Both the position numbers and the translations under genes were made by a program. From RPQJ01 sp963762315 (lineage in GTDB: Bacteria > Pseudomonadota > Gammaproteobacteria > Steroidobacterales > Steroidobacteraceae): DNA of 64,000 nucleotides. Position 1 is the first letter of the stretch, and each line of letters begins with the position of its first letter. The notes under the pieces were generated by a model. That model made no database searches. It saw nothing but the letters and a program-made list of their open reading frames with translations, and was not told where the DNA came from. The stretch covers positions 1 through 64,000 of the forward strand of contig CAVXKO010000004.1 of the NCBI GenBank assembly GCA_963762315.1. The letters are read 5' to 3'. Below, piece by piece: positions 51,269 to 61,286 of this stretch.

Positions 51269-52298
51269 TGGGTAACCCCCGGCGCGGCGCGGGTCGACAT
51301 CGTCTCGCCATCGGCCAGCGGGAAGTGACAGGCGGTCGTGTGCTCGGGCCCGTCGCCGGCCCGGGGGATGAGTTGCGGCTCCTCGGCCGCGCACCGCGCC
51401 TGGGCGCGGGGGCAGCGCGGGTGGAAGCGGCATCCGCGCGGCGGATCGAGCGGTGACGGTGGATCGCCGGTGAGCTCGACGCTGGCGTGGGCTCGCGTCT
51501 CATCCGGGTCGAACGCCGGGACCGCCGAGAGCAATGCCCGTGTGTAGGGATGTCGCGCCCGCTCGTAGAGTGCCTCGGAAGGAGCGATCTCCGCGATCCG
51601 GCCGAGGTACATCACCGCGACGCGATCGCTCACGTGCCGCACGACGGACAGGTCGTGCGAGATGAAGAGGTAGGTCAGGCCGAGCTCGCCCTGCAGCTCG
51701 TCGAGCAGGTTGAGGATCTGCGCCTGGATCGATACGTCGAGGGCCGACACGGGCTCGTCGCACACGATGAGCTCGGGGCGCAGCGCGATCGCGCGGGCGA
51801 TTCCGATGCGCTGGCGCTGGCCGCCGGAGAAGTCGGCCGGGAAGCGGTTGTAGTGCTCGGGATTGAGCCCGACCAGCGTCATCAGGTCCTGCACCTTGCG
51901 CCGGCGCTCGCCGGCCGGGCCGACACCGTGTATCGCGAACGGGTCGCCGATGATCGAGCCCACGCGCCGGCGGGGATTGAGCGAGCCGTAGGGATCCTGG
52001 AAGATCATCTGCATGCGGCGGCGGTACGGCGCCAGCTCCGCGTGCGAGGCGGTCGAGATGTCGTGGCCGTCGAACAGGACCTGGCCGGCGTTCGGCTCGA
52101 GCAGGCGCACCACGCAGCGGGCCAGCGTCGACTTGCCGCAGCCCGTTTCGCCGACGAGTCCCAGCGTCTCGCCGCGACGAAGGTCCAAGCTGACGCCGGC
52201 TACCGCCTGCAACCGTTCGCGGCGCCCGCCGAAGGCACCGCCCGACCGTACTGGAAACTCCTTGACGACCTCGCGGAGCTGGACGAGCACCTCGGCGG

Positions 52299-52302
<4 letters not shown>
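51265..52302 (-). CDS. Oligopeptide ABC transporter ATPase, DppF-like (345 aa)
   Basis: Walker A GETGCGKST, signature FSGGQRQRIGIARAI, Walker B LIVCDEPVSALD, and the C-terminal oligopeptide-transporter extension with RGCRFHPRCPRA cysteines. I choose GTG at 52302, which overlaps the stop of the previous ATPase gene as GTGA and yields a normal N-terminus (VTAEVLVQLREVVKEFPV). A longer frame upstream lies antisense-like inside the other ATPase. It energises uptake with its partner. Confidence 0.85.
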
Positions 52303-53293
<991 letters not shown>

Positions 53294-53297
<4 letters not shown>

Positions 53298-55126
53298 CGC
53301 CCGTCTCCCGCTCTGAGAGGGGCGGCATCGGCGAGCCACACGGCGGTGAGGATGCATTGCTGCCCGAGAACGGACCAGACGCAGTTGCGCACCCGCGAGG
53401 AGCGCATCCAGCCGGACTTGCGCTCGATCAGCGGCACGATCGCCACGTCGTCCATCACGTGGGCCGCAGCGTCGGCCCAGGCGGCCTCGGCGAGCTCCGC
53501 CGTGGGCGCGGCGAGCGCCCGATCGATGGCGCCGTTCACGGCTGCGCTGTTGTAGAGGCCATAGTTCTGCGAGAGGTTGCCGAGCGTGCGGCCGTCGAAC
53601 AGGGGCACGATGACCGAGCGGCCGTTGTTGCTGCCGAACCAGTCCGGAAGCCATCCGGTGTAGGCGATGTCCCACTCGCCGCGCCGGGCGTTCTGGGCGT
53701 TCGGCAGCAGGCGGCCCCAGAAATCCGCGGCCGAGTAGGGGAAAAGTTCGGCGTGGAATCCCGCGCGTCGCAGGCTGGCCTGTGTCGACTGCGCTTCGAT
53801 CGGATACGTCGAGTCCGTCGAGAAGGCGACGCGCAGCGGGATGCCGTTCGGGTATCCGGCTTCCGCCAGCAGCCGGCGCGCGGCCTCGGGATCACCGCGG
53901 TCGCTCGGCGTCGAGTAACGATCGGCGCCGGCGCGAAAGCCTGCCACCGAGCTGAAGACTGCCTGATACAGCGGTCGCGAGAGGACGGGCCCCCCGGAGA
54001 GCTGTACGAGCGCGTGCTTGTCCACCGCGAGCGCGAGCGCCTGGCGCACCTTGAGGTTCTTCAACGCCCCGCCATTGTTGGGGCCGACCAGGTTGATGGA
54101 CAGGAAGTGCATGGAACCGTAGTGCTCGCCGTCGGGCACGAGCATGACGCGCGGATCGCCGATCGCAAGCAGCGACGCCTGGTTGACCGTGAGCATCGAC
54201 ATGTCGAAGGCCAGGTCGGCCGTCCCGGCCTCGAGCTGCAGCTGGGTGAGCTCGTTGTCGATCCCGAGCTGGATGCTGATGCGGTCCACCCAGGCGGCGC
54301 GGTTGGGGTCGCTTGCCGGGTCCCAGGCGGGATTGCGGGTGAGCTCGATCTCGCGGCCCTGCACGTAGCGCGTGATGGCATACGGGCCGTTCGAGAGCGT
54401 GTGTTGCCGGAACTGCGGACTGTCCGGGAGATAGTCGAGATACTCCTCCGGAACGGCCGAAGTGAAAGTCATCGCCAGCAGGTTGAGGAAGTCAGGGGCC
54501 GGCGCGAGGAGCTTGAAGACCAGTGTCGAATCGTCGAGCGCGCGCACGCCGTCGAGGTCGTGCGAGGCGATGAACTGCCGGATGCCGGCAACCGTACCGG
54601 GGACCTTGGTGAAGGCAGTGCAGTACTCCGCCAGGCCCGCGATCGTGCTGGTGTAGTAGCGCGGCGCGCCGACCGGGCTCACCGGGTTGCAGAACATCTT
54701 GAACGCCCGCACGACATCGTGCGCCGTCACCGCGCGGGGCGGCGAGGTATTCCAGCGCACGCCGCGGCGCAGGTGAAAGGTGTAGAGGCGTCCGTCTTCG
54801 CTGATCCCGCCGTTCGCGCGGGTCGGCAGTTCCTGCGCCAGGTCGGCGACGACCGCGGTCTTGGTTGCGTAGTCGGCGGCAGCCGGATACGTGACGAGCT
54901 GGCGGGCGAAGGTCTCGCTCAACCACATCGAACCGGTGACATACGCACTGGCGGGCCACAGGTGGTCGACGTCGGAGTTGCCGACGACCTTGAGCGTTCC
55001 ACCGCGAACGGGCGGCGCGCTGTCATCCGCGGCGTGGTGCGTCGCGTGCTGCGCGCCGCCGCAACTCACGCACAGTGCGCCCGTCAGCCCGAGGAAACCG
55101 TGCCTCAGGCGGCGCGTCACGCTCAC
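53294..55126 (-). CDS. Periplasmic peptide-binding protein, SBP_bac_5 (about 610 aa)
   Basis: Family 5 solute-binding protein: GGTLKVVGNSDVDHLWPASA, LRRGVRWNTSPPRAVTAHDV, LSNGPYAITRYVQGREIELT and VRQALALAVDKHALVQLSGG are typical. I choose GTG at 55126, giving the signal VTRRLRHGFLGLTGALCVSC; an ATG at 55198 would add 24 residues with no signal character. CVSC after the hydrophobic segment could be a weak lipobox. It is the first gene of the ABC operon and delivers substrate, probably peptides, to the permeases. Confidence 0.8.
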
Positions 55127-55366
55127 GATTGGTCCGGGTCCCTGGGGAAGAGGCGGTCGATTACGATCTCCAACAGACCCCCGAATTGGTGTTGTCATGT
55201 ACCCAGGCCCTGGCCAGAGTAGCCGAGAACCTGTGCCTGGTCACGCGGGCGCCTGGGCGGTGGCGACGCGTTGCGGCCGGCACTCGCCGCGGGGAAGAGG
55301 CGCACAGTACTCAGGCTGGGAAGTATGGCGCAAAGTGACGGCAGCGCACGGACAGGAGGCATGAGC

Positions 55367-56038
55367 ATGAGCACGGCACTGATCACCGGTGCAGCCGGTG
55401 GCATCGGCTGCGAGCTGGCACGGCAACTGGCGGCACGTGGCACGACGGTCATCGCGGTCTGCCGCAAGCCGAGTGCCGAACTCTCGCGGCTGCCGGTGCG
55501 CGTGGAGTCGGGCATTGATATCGCAACCGACGCGGGTTGCACGGCGCTCGCCGCGCGCGTCGCCGGCGTGCCTCTCGACCTGCTCATTCATAACGCCGGA
55601 GTGCTGTCCGACGAGTCGCTCGATGCGCTCGACGAGAAGGCTGTCGAAAACATCCGCCGGCAGTTCGAAGTCAACGCGCTGGCGCCCTTGCGACTGACGG
55701 CCCTGCTGGCGCCGCAGCTCGTCCGGGGTGGCAAGCTGGTGCTGATCACGAGCCGCATGGGCTCGATGGCCGACAACACCTCGGGTGGCTACTACGGTTA
55801 CCGCATGTCGAAAGCGGCGATGAACGCGGCGGGCCGTTCGCTCGCGCACGATCTTGCCCCGCGCGGCGTGGCGGTCGTGATGCTGCACCCGGGCTTCGTC
55901 CAGACGCCGATGACGGGTGGCCGCGGCGATGTGGATCCGGCCACCGCGGCGCGCGGGCTTCTCGCTCGCATCGACGAACTCACCCCGACGAGCAGTGGCC
56001 GCTTCCTGCACGCCAACGGCTCGCCACTGCCCTGGTAG
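55367..56038 (+). CDS. Short-chain dehydrogenase/reductase (223 aa)
   Basis: Rossmann motif TGAAGGIG, the structural LIHNAG, the catalytic Ser in VLITSRMGSM and the YxxxK pair in YYGYRMSKAAMN. The length is short but complete for classical SDRs. Of two ATGs (55361, 55367) the second is better spaced from AGGAGG at 55354. It is divergent from the ABC operon. The substrate is unknown. Confidence 0.85.
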   Translation: MSTALITGAAGGIGCELARQLAARGTTVIAVCRKPSAELSRLPVRVESGIDIATDAGCTALAARVAGVPLDLLIHNAGVLSDESLDALDEKAVENIRRQFEVNALAPLRLTALLAPQLVRGGKLVLITSRMGSMADNTSGGYYGYRMSKAAMNAAGRSLAHDLAPRGVAVVMLHPGFVQTPMTGGRGDVDPATAARGLLARIDELTPTSSGRFLHANGSPLPW

Positions 56039-56040
56039 GA

Positions 56041-56085
56041 GACGACGGGGTCGCGTACGACAACGTGATGGTCTACGACACTTAG
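56041..56085 (+). pseudogene. Relic of a lipocalin-like protein C-terminus
   Basis: The frame reads DDGVAYDNVMVYDT and then a stop. It matches the end of the secreted protein at 14947-15426 (GAAYDNVMVYDKK). Nothing else of that gene is left here. It adjoins the SDR stop and overlaps the 3' end of the CZB gene by four bases. Confidence 0.5.
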
Positions 56086-57023
56086 CCCGGCACGTGCTTC
56101 ATCTCGAGCCGCAGCAACCGCACGCCGGTCGTGACCGACGGGTCCCACACGATCATCCGATTTCGCCCAGCCGTCTTTGCCAGCGTCAACGCCTGGTTCG
56201 CTCGATCGATGGATTCCAGTGCATCCACCTCAGGGTCCAGCAGCGCGATTCCGAACGACGCCGTCACGGGTAAGGCAGCCCTATCCGCGCTGGCCGACGC
56301 GACTCCGTGCGTGATGGAATCGCGGAGCCGCATGATGACGGTCTTGCCGGACGCGAGATCCGTCCCGGACAGCCGGATGAGGAACCTGTTCCGCTCGTAG
56401 CGGAACACCCTGTCAGTGAGCCGAAGGTGCGCGGCAATGACCTTCACCGCCGTGACGAGTGTTTGCGCGCCTGCGGAGTAGCCGTGGGCCGCATTGATCT
56501 CCTGCATGTCGTCGAGTTCCATGACGGCGATGCAGCATTGCCGGCCCGGTTGCCTCCCCAGCGCATGCCACTCGCGCAGGTCCCGGATCATTTCCACGGG
56601 GCTGTGCGCGTCGGTCAGCGTGTCTCGACTGCGCAGCGCACACTCGATCTCGCGCCTGACGAAGTACAGCGCGTAACTCAGCCGGGCACTGGCTTCTTCG
56701 AACTCGTCGATGGCTGGCCGCCCGACGGGCACACCGGCCGCCAGGCTTCGCAGCAGCTCGGCGGCGATCCGGTGCTGGTCCTCGTGCTCGGCGCCGATCA
56801 TGGCGAATGACGGCAGATCGCGCAGTTGGGGAAGCGCCCGTTCGAAATACCAGCGGCCAAACTGGCAGTGACGGTGCGCGTCCGCCGCCAGGTCGCTTCG
56901 ATCGCACGGCTGTCGTCCGGAGATCGCGCGCAGCATGCGATCGCGCCATACGGCATGGTCGAGCGTGGCCTGCTGCAACTGCTCCAGCGCTCTGCGCAGT
57001 GAGGATGGGTTCGTCCTGAGCAT
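56082..57023 (-). CDS. CZB-domain protein with degenerate GGDEF domain (313 aa)
   Basis: The N-terminal domain has the zinc-binding residues of the chemoreceptor zinc-binding (CZB) type: H23, C53 in HRHCQFGRWYF, H80 and H84. This is the layout of DgcZ, which senses zinc. The GGDEF-like domain follows (ELDDMQEINAAHGYSAGAQT), but where GG(D/E)EF is expected the sequence reads FRYERNRFLI. Cyclic-di-GMP synthesis is therefore unlikely, and the protein may bind GTP or c-di-GMP or signal by contact. It has no membrane segment and is monocistronic. Confidence 0.8.
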   Translation of the reverse strand: MLRTNPSSLRRALEQLQQATLDHAVWRDRMLRAISGRQPCDRSDLAADAHRHCQFGRWYFERALPQLRDLPSFAMIGAEHEDQHRIAAELLRSLAAGVPVGRPAIDEFEEASARLSYALYFVRREIECALRSRDTLTDAHSPVEMIRDLREWHALGRQPGRQCCIAVMELDDMQEINAAHGYSAGAQTLVTAVKVIAAHLRLTDRVFRYERNRFLIRLSGTDLASGKTVIMRLRDSITHGVASASADRAALPVTASFGIALLDPEVDALESIDRANQALTLAKTAGRNRMIVWDPSVTTGVRLLRLEMKHVPG

Positions 57024-57224
57024 CGGCGTTCCTCGGTACCAAAGTCACCAGTAGCCGCTGCATCGTCGACCTCGGCGCACCCGGTTGGCGTGCAATCGAA
57101 GTGGGAGACCGCGGTCGCTCCGCATCCTGTTCCCCAGGCTGTCTCGGAAGGTTCCGGATCCACCTTGCGTAGCGCAAGGCTTAAATCAACACGCCGCCAA
57201 AGTCGTGCGCACCGTCACAGTTCG

Positions 57225-57365
57225 ACCGCGCCCCGACCGGGCGGCTCGGCCGCTGCACGTCGCCTGCTCCTGGGTCGACAGGGGTGGTCGGGGATTCGCG
57301 GAGGGGACGAACGCAGGCCATCGCTGCATTCTGGCGCTGAGACCGCATCGCTTGCGGTAGGCTCA
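57225..57365. repeat. Dispersed intergenic repeat, diverged copy
   Basis: GGTCGACAGGGGTGGTCGGGG and a GGACGAACGCAGGCCATCGC segment match the GGTCGGCAGGGGTGG and GGGCAGACGC modules of other copies; the hairpin module is degenerate (CGGCCGCTGCACG). The remaining part of the gap (57024-57224) has no recognisable feature. Confidence 0.5.
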
Positions 57366-57415
57366 GTGGACGAGTCGAGCGGACGGAGACCCGGTAACCA
57401 AGAGGAGGGTCGCGC

Positions 57416-58561
57416 ATGGAACCTGAAGCGTGGATCGATGTGGGTGCCGCGGACGAGCTGCGTCACAAGCCGGTTCAGCAAGTGTTGCTGGGGCGCAAGC
57501 GGATCGCCCTGGTCTGCAAGGACGGCCACTTCAGCGCGATTTCCGGCGTGTGCAACCACGCCGGGGGTCCGCTCGGCGAAGGAACGCTCGACGGCGACTA
57601 CGTCGTGTGTCCCTGGCATTACTGGAAATTTCACTGCCGCACGGGCGAGGGTGAACCGGGCTTCGAAGAGGACCGTGTCCCGGCGCACGCGGTGCGCGTC
57701 GAGAACGGGCGGGTGCTCGTCGAGAACACGCCCGGCTCGAAGCGGGGCCGCAAGCCTCACGAGCCTCACCCGTTGGCGAGAGCCCCGCGGCGCGAGGCGG
57801 GCCCGATTCGCGTGCTGGGCATCTCGACCACGGCCATGACCGCGGGCCATCCGCGCTACAGCACGTCGGAGGACCTGCTGTCCCATTCCCTGCGGAGCGC
57901 CGCCGAAGTACTCCACTGCGAGACGCAGCTGCTGCGAATCCGCGACCTCAGGTTCCGCGAGTGCGAGGGCTTCTACTCCAAGTCCTCGCGTGCGTGCACC
58001 TGGCCGTGCTCGATCACGCAGATGGATGCCGACGACCAGATGGACCGCGTCTACGAGGGCGTCGTGCACTGGGCGGACGTGATCGTCGTGGCGACACCCA
58101 TCCGCTGGGGCGGGGCCAGCAGCCTGTACTACAAGATGGTCGAGCGGATGAACTGTATCCAGAACCAGGAGACCATCGCCGACAAGCACCTGCTGCGCAA
58201 CAAGGTTGCCGGTTTCATCATCACCGGCGGGCAGGACAACGTGCAGGCGGTGGCGGGCCAGATGCTCGGGTTCTTCGCCGAGATCGGCTGCCAGTTTCCG
58301 CAGTTTCCCTACGTGGCTCACTCGCGCGGCTGGAGCGCGGAGGACATGGAGAACAACGTGCGGCACGTCCAGTCCTCCTCGCTGCTGCACGACGGTGCCG
58401 CAGCGCTGGTGCGCCGCTGCACGGAGATGGCCCAGGTCATGATTCAGGGCACGCTGGGTGAGGGCGCGCTCATCCGCGGCGGGCGCAAGGGGCACCCGCT
58501 GGACGTTCCGGAGACGGGGACCGTGCATGCTGGCGGCAATCCTGCCGCCACCGACCCATAG
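57416..58561 (+). CDS. Rieske 2Fe-2S domain fused to NAD(P)H:FMN reductase-like domain (381 aa)
   Basis: Residues 1-105 carry a Rieske cluster site: C46 and H48 in CNHAGGPLGEG, C65 and H68 in CPWHYWKFH, with the normal 17-residue spacing. Residues 131-340 form a flavodoxin-like fold starting IRVLGISTTAMTAGHPRYST and including VIVVATPIRWGGASSLYYKM. The combination would pass electrons between a flavin and an iron-sulfur centre in one soluble chain. Four cysteines in the second domain may bind more metal. I know of no characterised enzyme with exactly this order. It is monocistronic, behind a repeat. Confidence 0.8.
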   Translation: MEPEAWIDVGAADELRHKPVQQVLLGRKRIALVCKDGHFSAISGVCNHAGGPLGEGTLDGDYVVCPWHYWKFHCRTGEGEPGFEEDRVPAHAVRVENGRVLVENTPGSKRGRKPHEPHPLARAPRREAGPIRVLGISTTAMTAGHPRYSTSEDLLSHSLRSAAEVLHCETQLLRIRDLRFRECEGFYSKSSRACTWPCSITQMDADDQMDRVYEGVVHWADVIVVATPIRWGGASSLYYKMVERMNCIQNQETIADKHLLRNKVAGFIITGGQDNVQAVAGQMLGFFAEIGCQFPQFPYVAHSRGWSAEDMENNVRHVQSSSLLHDGAAALVRRCTEMAQVMIQGTLGEGALIRGGRKGHPLDVPETGTVHAGGNPAATDP

Positions 58562-58603
58562 GCTGTACCCACTCGTTCATGGTCAACATGGGAGGCGCAC
58601 ACG

Positions 58604-58981
58604 ATGGACCAAATTCCGACCTCGGATCTGTTGAACCTCCTGCTGACGCAGCGGGCATCCATCGATCTGCAGTTTCAGTTCTGGTTGTCGATTACTTTCG
58701 CAATCATCGTGGCGGGCTTCGTCGCGGGGCGCCGCCTGGATCTCAAGCTCAGGTCATTGGCCGCCGTTCTTTACGTGCTGGCGACCGCCCACCTCGCCAC
58801 CCGCTGGATGTACGACGGCGGCGTCGGCGAGCGCTGGGTGAACGTGCTCGTCGGCCGAGGTGTCGACATCGGCATCCCGTGGGTCTCGGCGTATCTTCGA
58901 ATGGCAGTCATGCTGCTCGGGACCGTCAGTGCGCTCGTGTTCCTGTTCCGGCAGGATCGCCGAGAAGGCGACGACGGCTAG
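58604..58981 (+). CDS. Small membrane protein (125 aa), copy 2
   Basis: It is nearly identical to 37974-38351, with ten or so substitutions over 125 residues (for example KLRSLAAVLYV for KLRLLAAVLYV). Four hydrophobic segments are conserved. The similarity extends from about 58588 to about 59022. Substitutions are mostly conservative, so both copies look selected. Confidence 0.7.
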   Translation: MDQIPTSDLLNLLLTQRASIDLQFQFWLSITFAIIVAGFVAGRRLDLKLRSLAAVLYVLATAHLATRWMYDGGVGERWVNVLVGRGVDIGIPWVSAYLRMAVMLLGTVSALVFLFRQDRREGDDG

Positions 58982-59404
58982 GGGCTGGCTCGTATTCTCT
59001 CCTCCCTTGGATCGGGAGGGGGCGCCGGCCGGATCGATCGGCGCAATCTTGGTCGCGGCCCAGCGCCTGAGCTCACGCAACTTGTCCGGTCCAGTTCCCG
59101 GGCGACGCAGCAGGGTCTCGATGCTGCGCATGACCGCATCGACCTCCGATGGAGGCGCGTCCACGCCGGGCGTCGCGACGCGCCACAGGTCGATCCGCTC
59201 CTCGCAGCGCTCGCCGAACCGCAGCACGGCGTGGAACCATCGTGGTCGTCGCCAGTTGCCCAGCACCAGATCCAGCGCTGCCGCCGCGAGCGACACCGGG
59301 ATGAGCATGATATCCAGCACCGCCTCCATCCCCAGCTTGACCTGGAACACCACGACATCGCGCGCGAGTTGCCAGCGCGTGCCTCGGTCGGACTTGTCGG
59401 TCAT
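58754..59404 (-). CDS. Hypothetical membrane-associated protein, C-terminus overrun by a duplicated block
   Basis: ATG at 59404 has a well-placed GGAGG. The first 125 or so codons look coding: a hydrophobic segment VLDIMLIPVSLAAAALDLVL, then WRRPRWFHAVLRFGERCEER and DAVMRSIETLLRRPG. From about 59022 the frame runs antisense through the duplicated membrane-protein block, where residues are unlikely to be native. The original 3' end was probably replaced when that block arrived. I do not recognise the family. Confidence 0.45.
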   Translation of the reverse strand: MTDKSDRGTRWQLARDVVVFQVKLGMEAVLDIMLIPVSLAAAALDLVLGNWRRPRWFHAVLRFGERCEERIDLWRVATPGVDAPPSEVDAVMRSIETLLRRPGTGPDKLRELRRWAATKIAPIDPAGAPSRSKGGENTSQPLAVVAFSAILPEQEHERTDGPEQHDCHSKIRRDPRDADVDTSADEHVHPALADAAVVHPAGGEVGGRQHVKNGGQ

Positions 59405-59426
59405 CGTCATCCTCCGCTCGTCGTCG

Positions 59427-60026
59427 TCAGCCACCCAGGTACGGCCGCATCACCTCGGTGACCCGGCAAACCTGGGCGTAGTGCCTGAGGTCTTCCGCGG
59501 TCGCGAGCCCGCGGCGTCGGCTCTTTCGCAGGGCTTCGAGCGCCACGTCGAGCCCCACCTTGTGGCGGAACTTGAAGCAATCGGCCACGGTCTTGGCGAC
59601 CGAGTACACGCGGATGGTCACGCCGTCGACGATGTGCTGCTCGACGCCCTCCGTCAGGGCGGCGCCGGAGAAGCGCACGATCTCGAGCGGCGGATGACCG
59701 CTCGTGGGCGCGCGGGCCTTGTTGGGGATCGCGAGCCAGATCGCGTCCGACGGCGGTGTCGTGATCTTGTGGAAGCGCAGTGCCGTGAGGAGGCAGAAGA
59801 CGCCTCGCGAACTTCGAGCGGCCACTTCCGCCAGCGAGTGCTGTCGGGACAGGGGCTGGTCGGGGAGAACGTACGAGCCACGGGTGGCCTGCTTGAGTCG
59901 GCCGGCCCGAACCAGGCGCATCAGCGTGGCCCGAGGGATCTGTCTCGCCGTGAGATCGCGCGAATGCACCACGCCGTGCTGTTCGACGATGCGCATGACC
60001 TGCATGGCTTGGGTGTCGGAGGTCAT
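59427..60026 (-). CDS. AbiEi-type antitoxin-like regulator (199 aa)
   Basis: A winged helix at the N-terminus (MRIVEQHGVVHSRDLTARQI, PRATLMRLVRAGRLKQATRG) and GSYVLPDQPLSRQHSLAEVA match the AbiEi family of type IV toxin-antitoxin systems. The following part (LALRFHKITT-like, GVTIRVYSVAKTVADCFKFR) is the family's C-terminal domain. The AbiEii nucleotidyltransferase toxin is not adjacent, so it is an orphan. ATG at 60026 is preceded by a perfect inverted repeat that includes its ribosome site. Confidence 0.75.
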   Translation of the reverse strand: MTSDTQAMQVMRIVEQHGVVHSRDLTARQIPRATLMRLVRAGRLKQATRGSYVLPDQPLSRQHSLAEVAARSSRGVFCLLTALRFHKITTPPSDAIWLAIPNKARAPTSGHPPLEIVRFSGAALTEGVEQHIVDGVTIRVYSVAKTVADCFKFRHKVGLDVALEALRKSRRRGLATAEDLRHYAQVCRVTEVMRPYLGG

Positions 60027-60035
60027 GTGGGGATT

Positions 60036-60051
60036 CGACTCCTCGGAGTCG
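60036..60051 (-). promoter_or_regulatory. Inverted repeat over the ribosome site of the AbiEi-like gene
   Basis: On the minus strand CGACTCC and GGAGTCG are perfect 7-base arms around GA, and the right arm contains the GGAG Shine-Dalgarno core nine bases upstream of ATG. As RNA it would hide the ribosome site; as DNA it could be the autoregulatory operator typical of AbiEi proteins. Confidence 0.5.
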
Positions 60052-60244
60052 CCCACGATAACCAAGTGCCGGGTCGTTTGTCTCGGCGCGGCCTGGAAAC
60101 AAGAGCGGCTGCCGGTCGATGCGCGGACGCGGCGAGCCATGGCGCGGTACAGCTGCGCGGGTGCGTGGGTGTACGATCCGTCATGCGCAGCGGTTGAGTC
60201 ATGCTTTCGAGCGAACGACGCCGGTCGATTGCGAGGGCCAGAAC

Positions 60245-61129
60245 ATGAAGCACGTCGTATTCAGGGGAGTTCTGATGATGGCGGGTGCGATGGCGGCCGG
60301 TGCGGCAGGCACCGGCGGTCTCAGCGGCCGCTACCTTGCCGACGAGGAGCCTGGCCTCAGCCTGACGCTGCAGGAGTCACCGGACGGTGGTGTGACGGGA
60401 ACGCTCGCCGACCCAGGGACCTCCATGCCGCTCAACGCCCGTTCTCAGGGTGCGGGTTTCGCGGGAACGGTGGGGGCGGGCGTACAGTCCATGCCGATTG
60501 CGGCGATGGTTCAGGGCGATCGCCTCATCGTGGAAATCGGTGCCCCCGGAACGGAGCAAAGGCTCACGTTCAGGCGCAGCCCGGGCGGCCAGGGTGCGAC
60601 GACGCCCGCTGCCGGCGCGACCGCAGCCAAGCGCAACGTCGTGATCAACGGCCAGCGTCTCAGCGATGACGAACTGGCGCGTGCCGAACAGGCCTACCGC
60701 ATTCGCATCCCCGATGCCGGCTACTGGTACGACCCCGTGCTCGGCGCCTGGGGTCCGCAGGGCGGGCCGACGATGGGATTCATCTCTCCCGGTCTCAGGC
60801 TGGGCGGACCGCTGCGGATCGATGCCTCGGGCGGCGGTACGAGTGTCGTCGTCAACGGACGTGTGCTGCATCCGTACGACCTGATGGCGTTGCAGCAGAT
60901 CACGGGACCGATCATTCCGGGCCGCTACTTCATCACGGCACAGGGCCTGGCGGGTCCCGAGGGCGGGCCGCCGATGTGGAATCTCGCCGCGATGGCGGCG
61001 CAGGCGCAGGGCACCGGTGGCGGCAGCAATACCTGGCAGTCGAGGGTCACCGGGTCGAGTGGCTTTTCCGACGGGACGACCGGGGCGGTGTTCCTGCCGA
61101 ACGGTGGCATTGTCAGCACCGGACAGTGA
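60245..61129 (+). CDS. Exported Gly-rich hypothetical protein (294 aa)
   Basis: ATG at 60245 starts a probable signal sequence (VVFRGVLMMAGAMAAGAAGT). A beta-rich region follows with LSGRYLADEEPGLSLTLQES and RLTFRRSPGG, then a Gly/Pro-rich part containing AGYWYDPVLGAWGPQGGPTM. The C-terminus has LPNGGIVSTG. I do not recognise the family. It is probably periplasmic or surface-exposed. Its neighbours give no functional clue. Confidence 0.65.
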   Translation: MKHVVFRGVLMMAGAMAAGAAGTGGLSGRYLADEEPGLSLTLQESPDGGVTGTLADPGTSMPLNARSQGAGFAGTVGAGVQSMPIAAMVQGDRLIVEIGAPGTEQRLTFRRSPGGQGATTPAAGATAAKRNVVINGQRLSDDELARAEQAYRIRIPDAGYWYDPVLGAWGPQGGPTMGFISPGLRLGGPLRIDASGGGTSVVVNGRVLHPYDLMALQQITGPIIPGRYFITAQGLAGPEGGPPMWNLAAMAAQAQGTGGGSNTWQSRVTGSSGFSDGTTGAVFLPNGGIVSTGQ

Positions 61130-61286
61130 GTCAGTCCGCGTCGCCCGAGGCGCGGCGCGCTGCGGTGCAGCGCAAAAGCACGCTGCGCTGATCGCGCTAG
61201 AGGAAAGCCCTGCTGACGGTGCGCGGCCGGCTTCGGTACGCTGAGCCAGAGGCTGAGCCTCGCCCTGCCGCGGGGCTCGAACGCGT

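Noticed and set aside
58754..59022. C-terminal 90 codons of the 59404 gene as native protein
   Set aside because: The same antisense frame exists opposite the other copy of the membrane-protein gene, so it is a by-product of the duplicated block.
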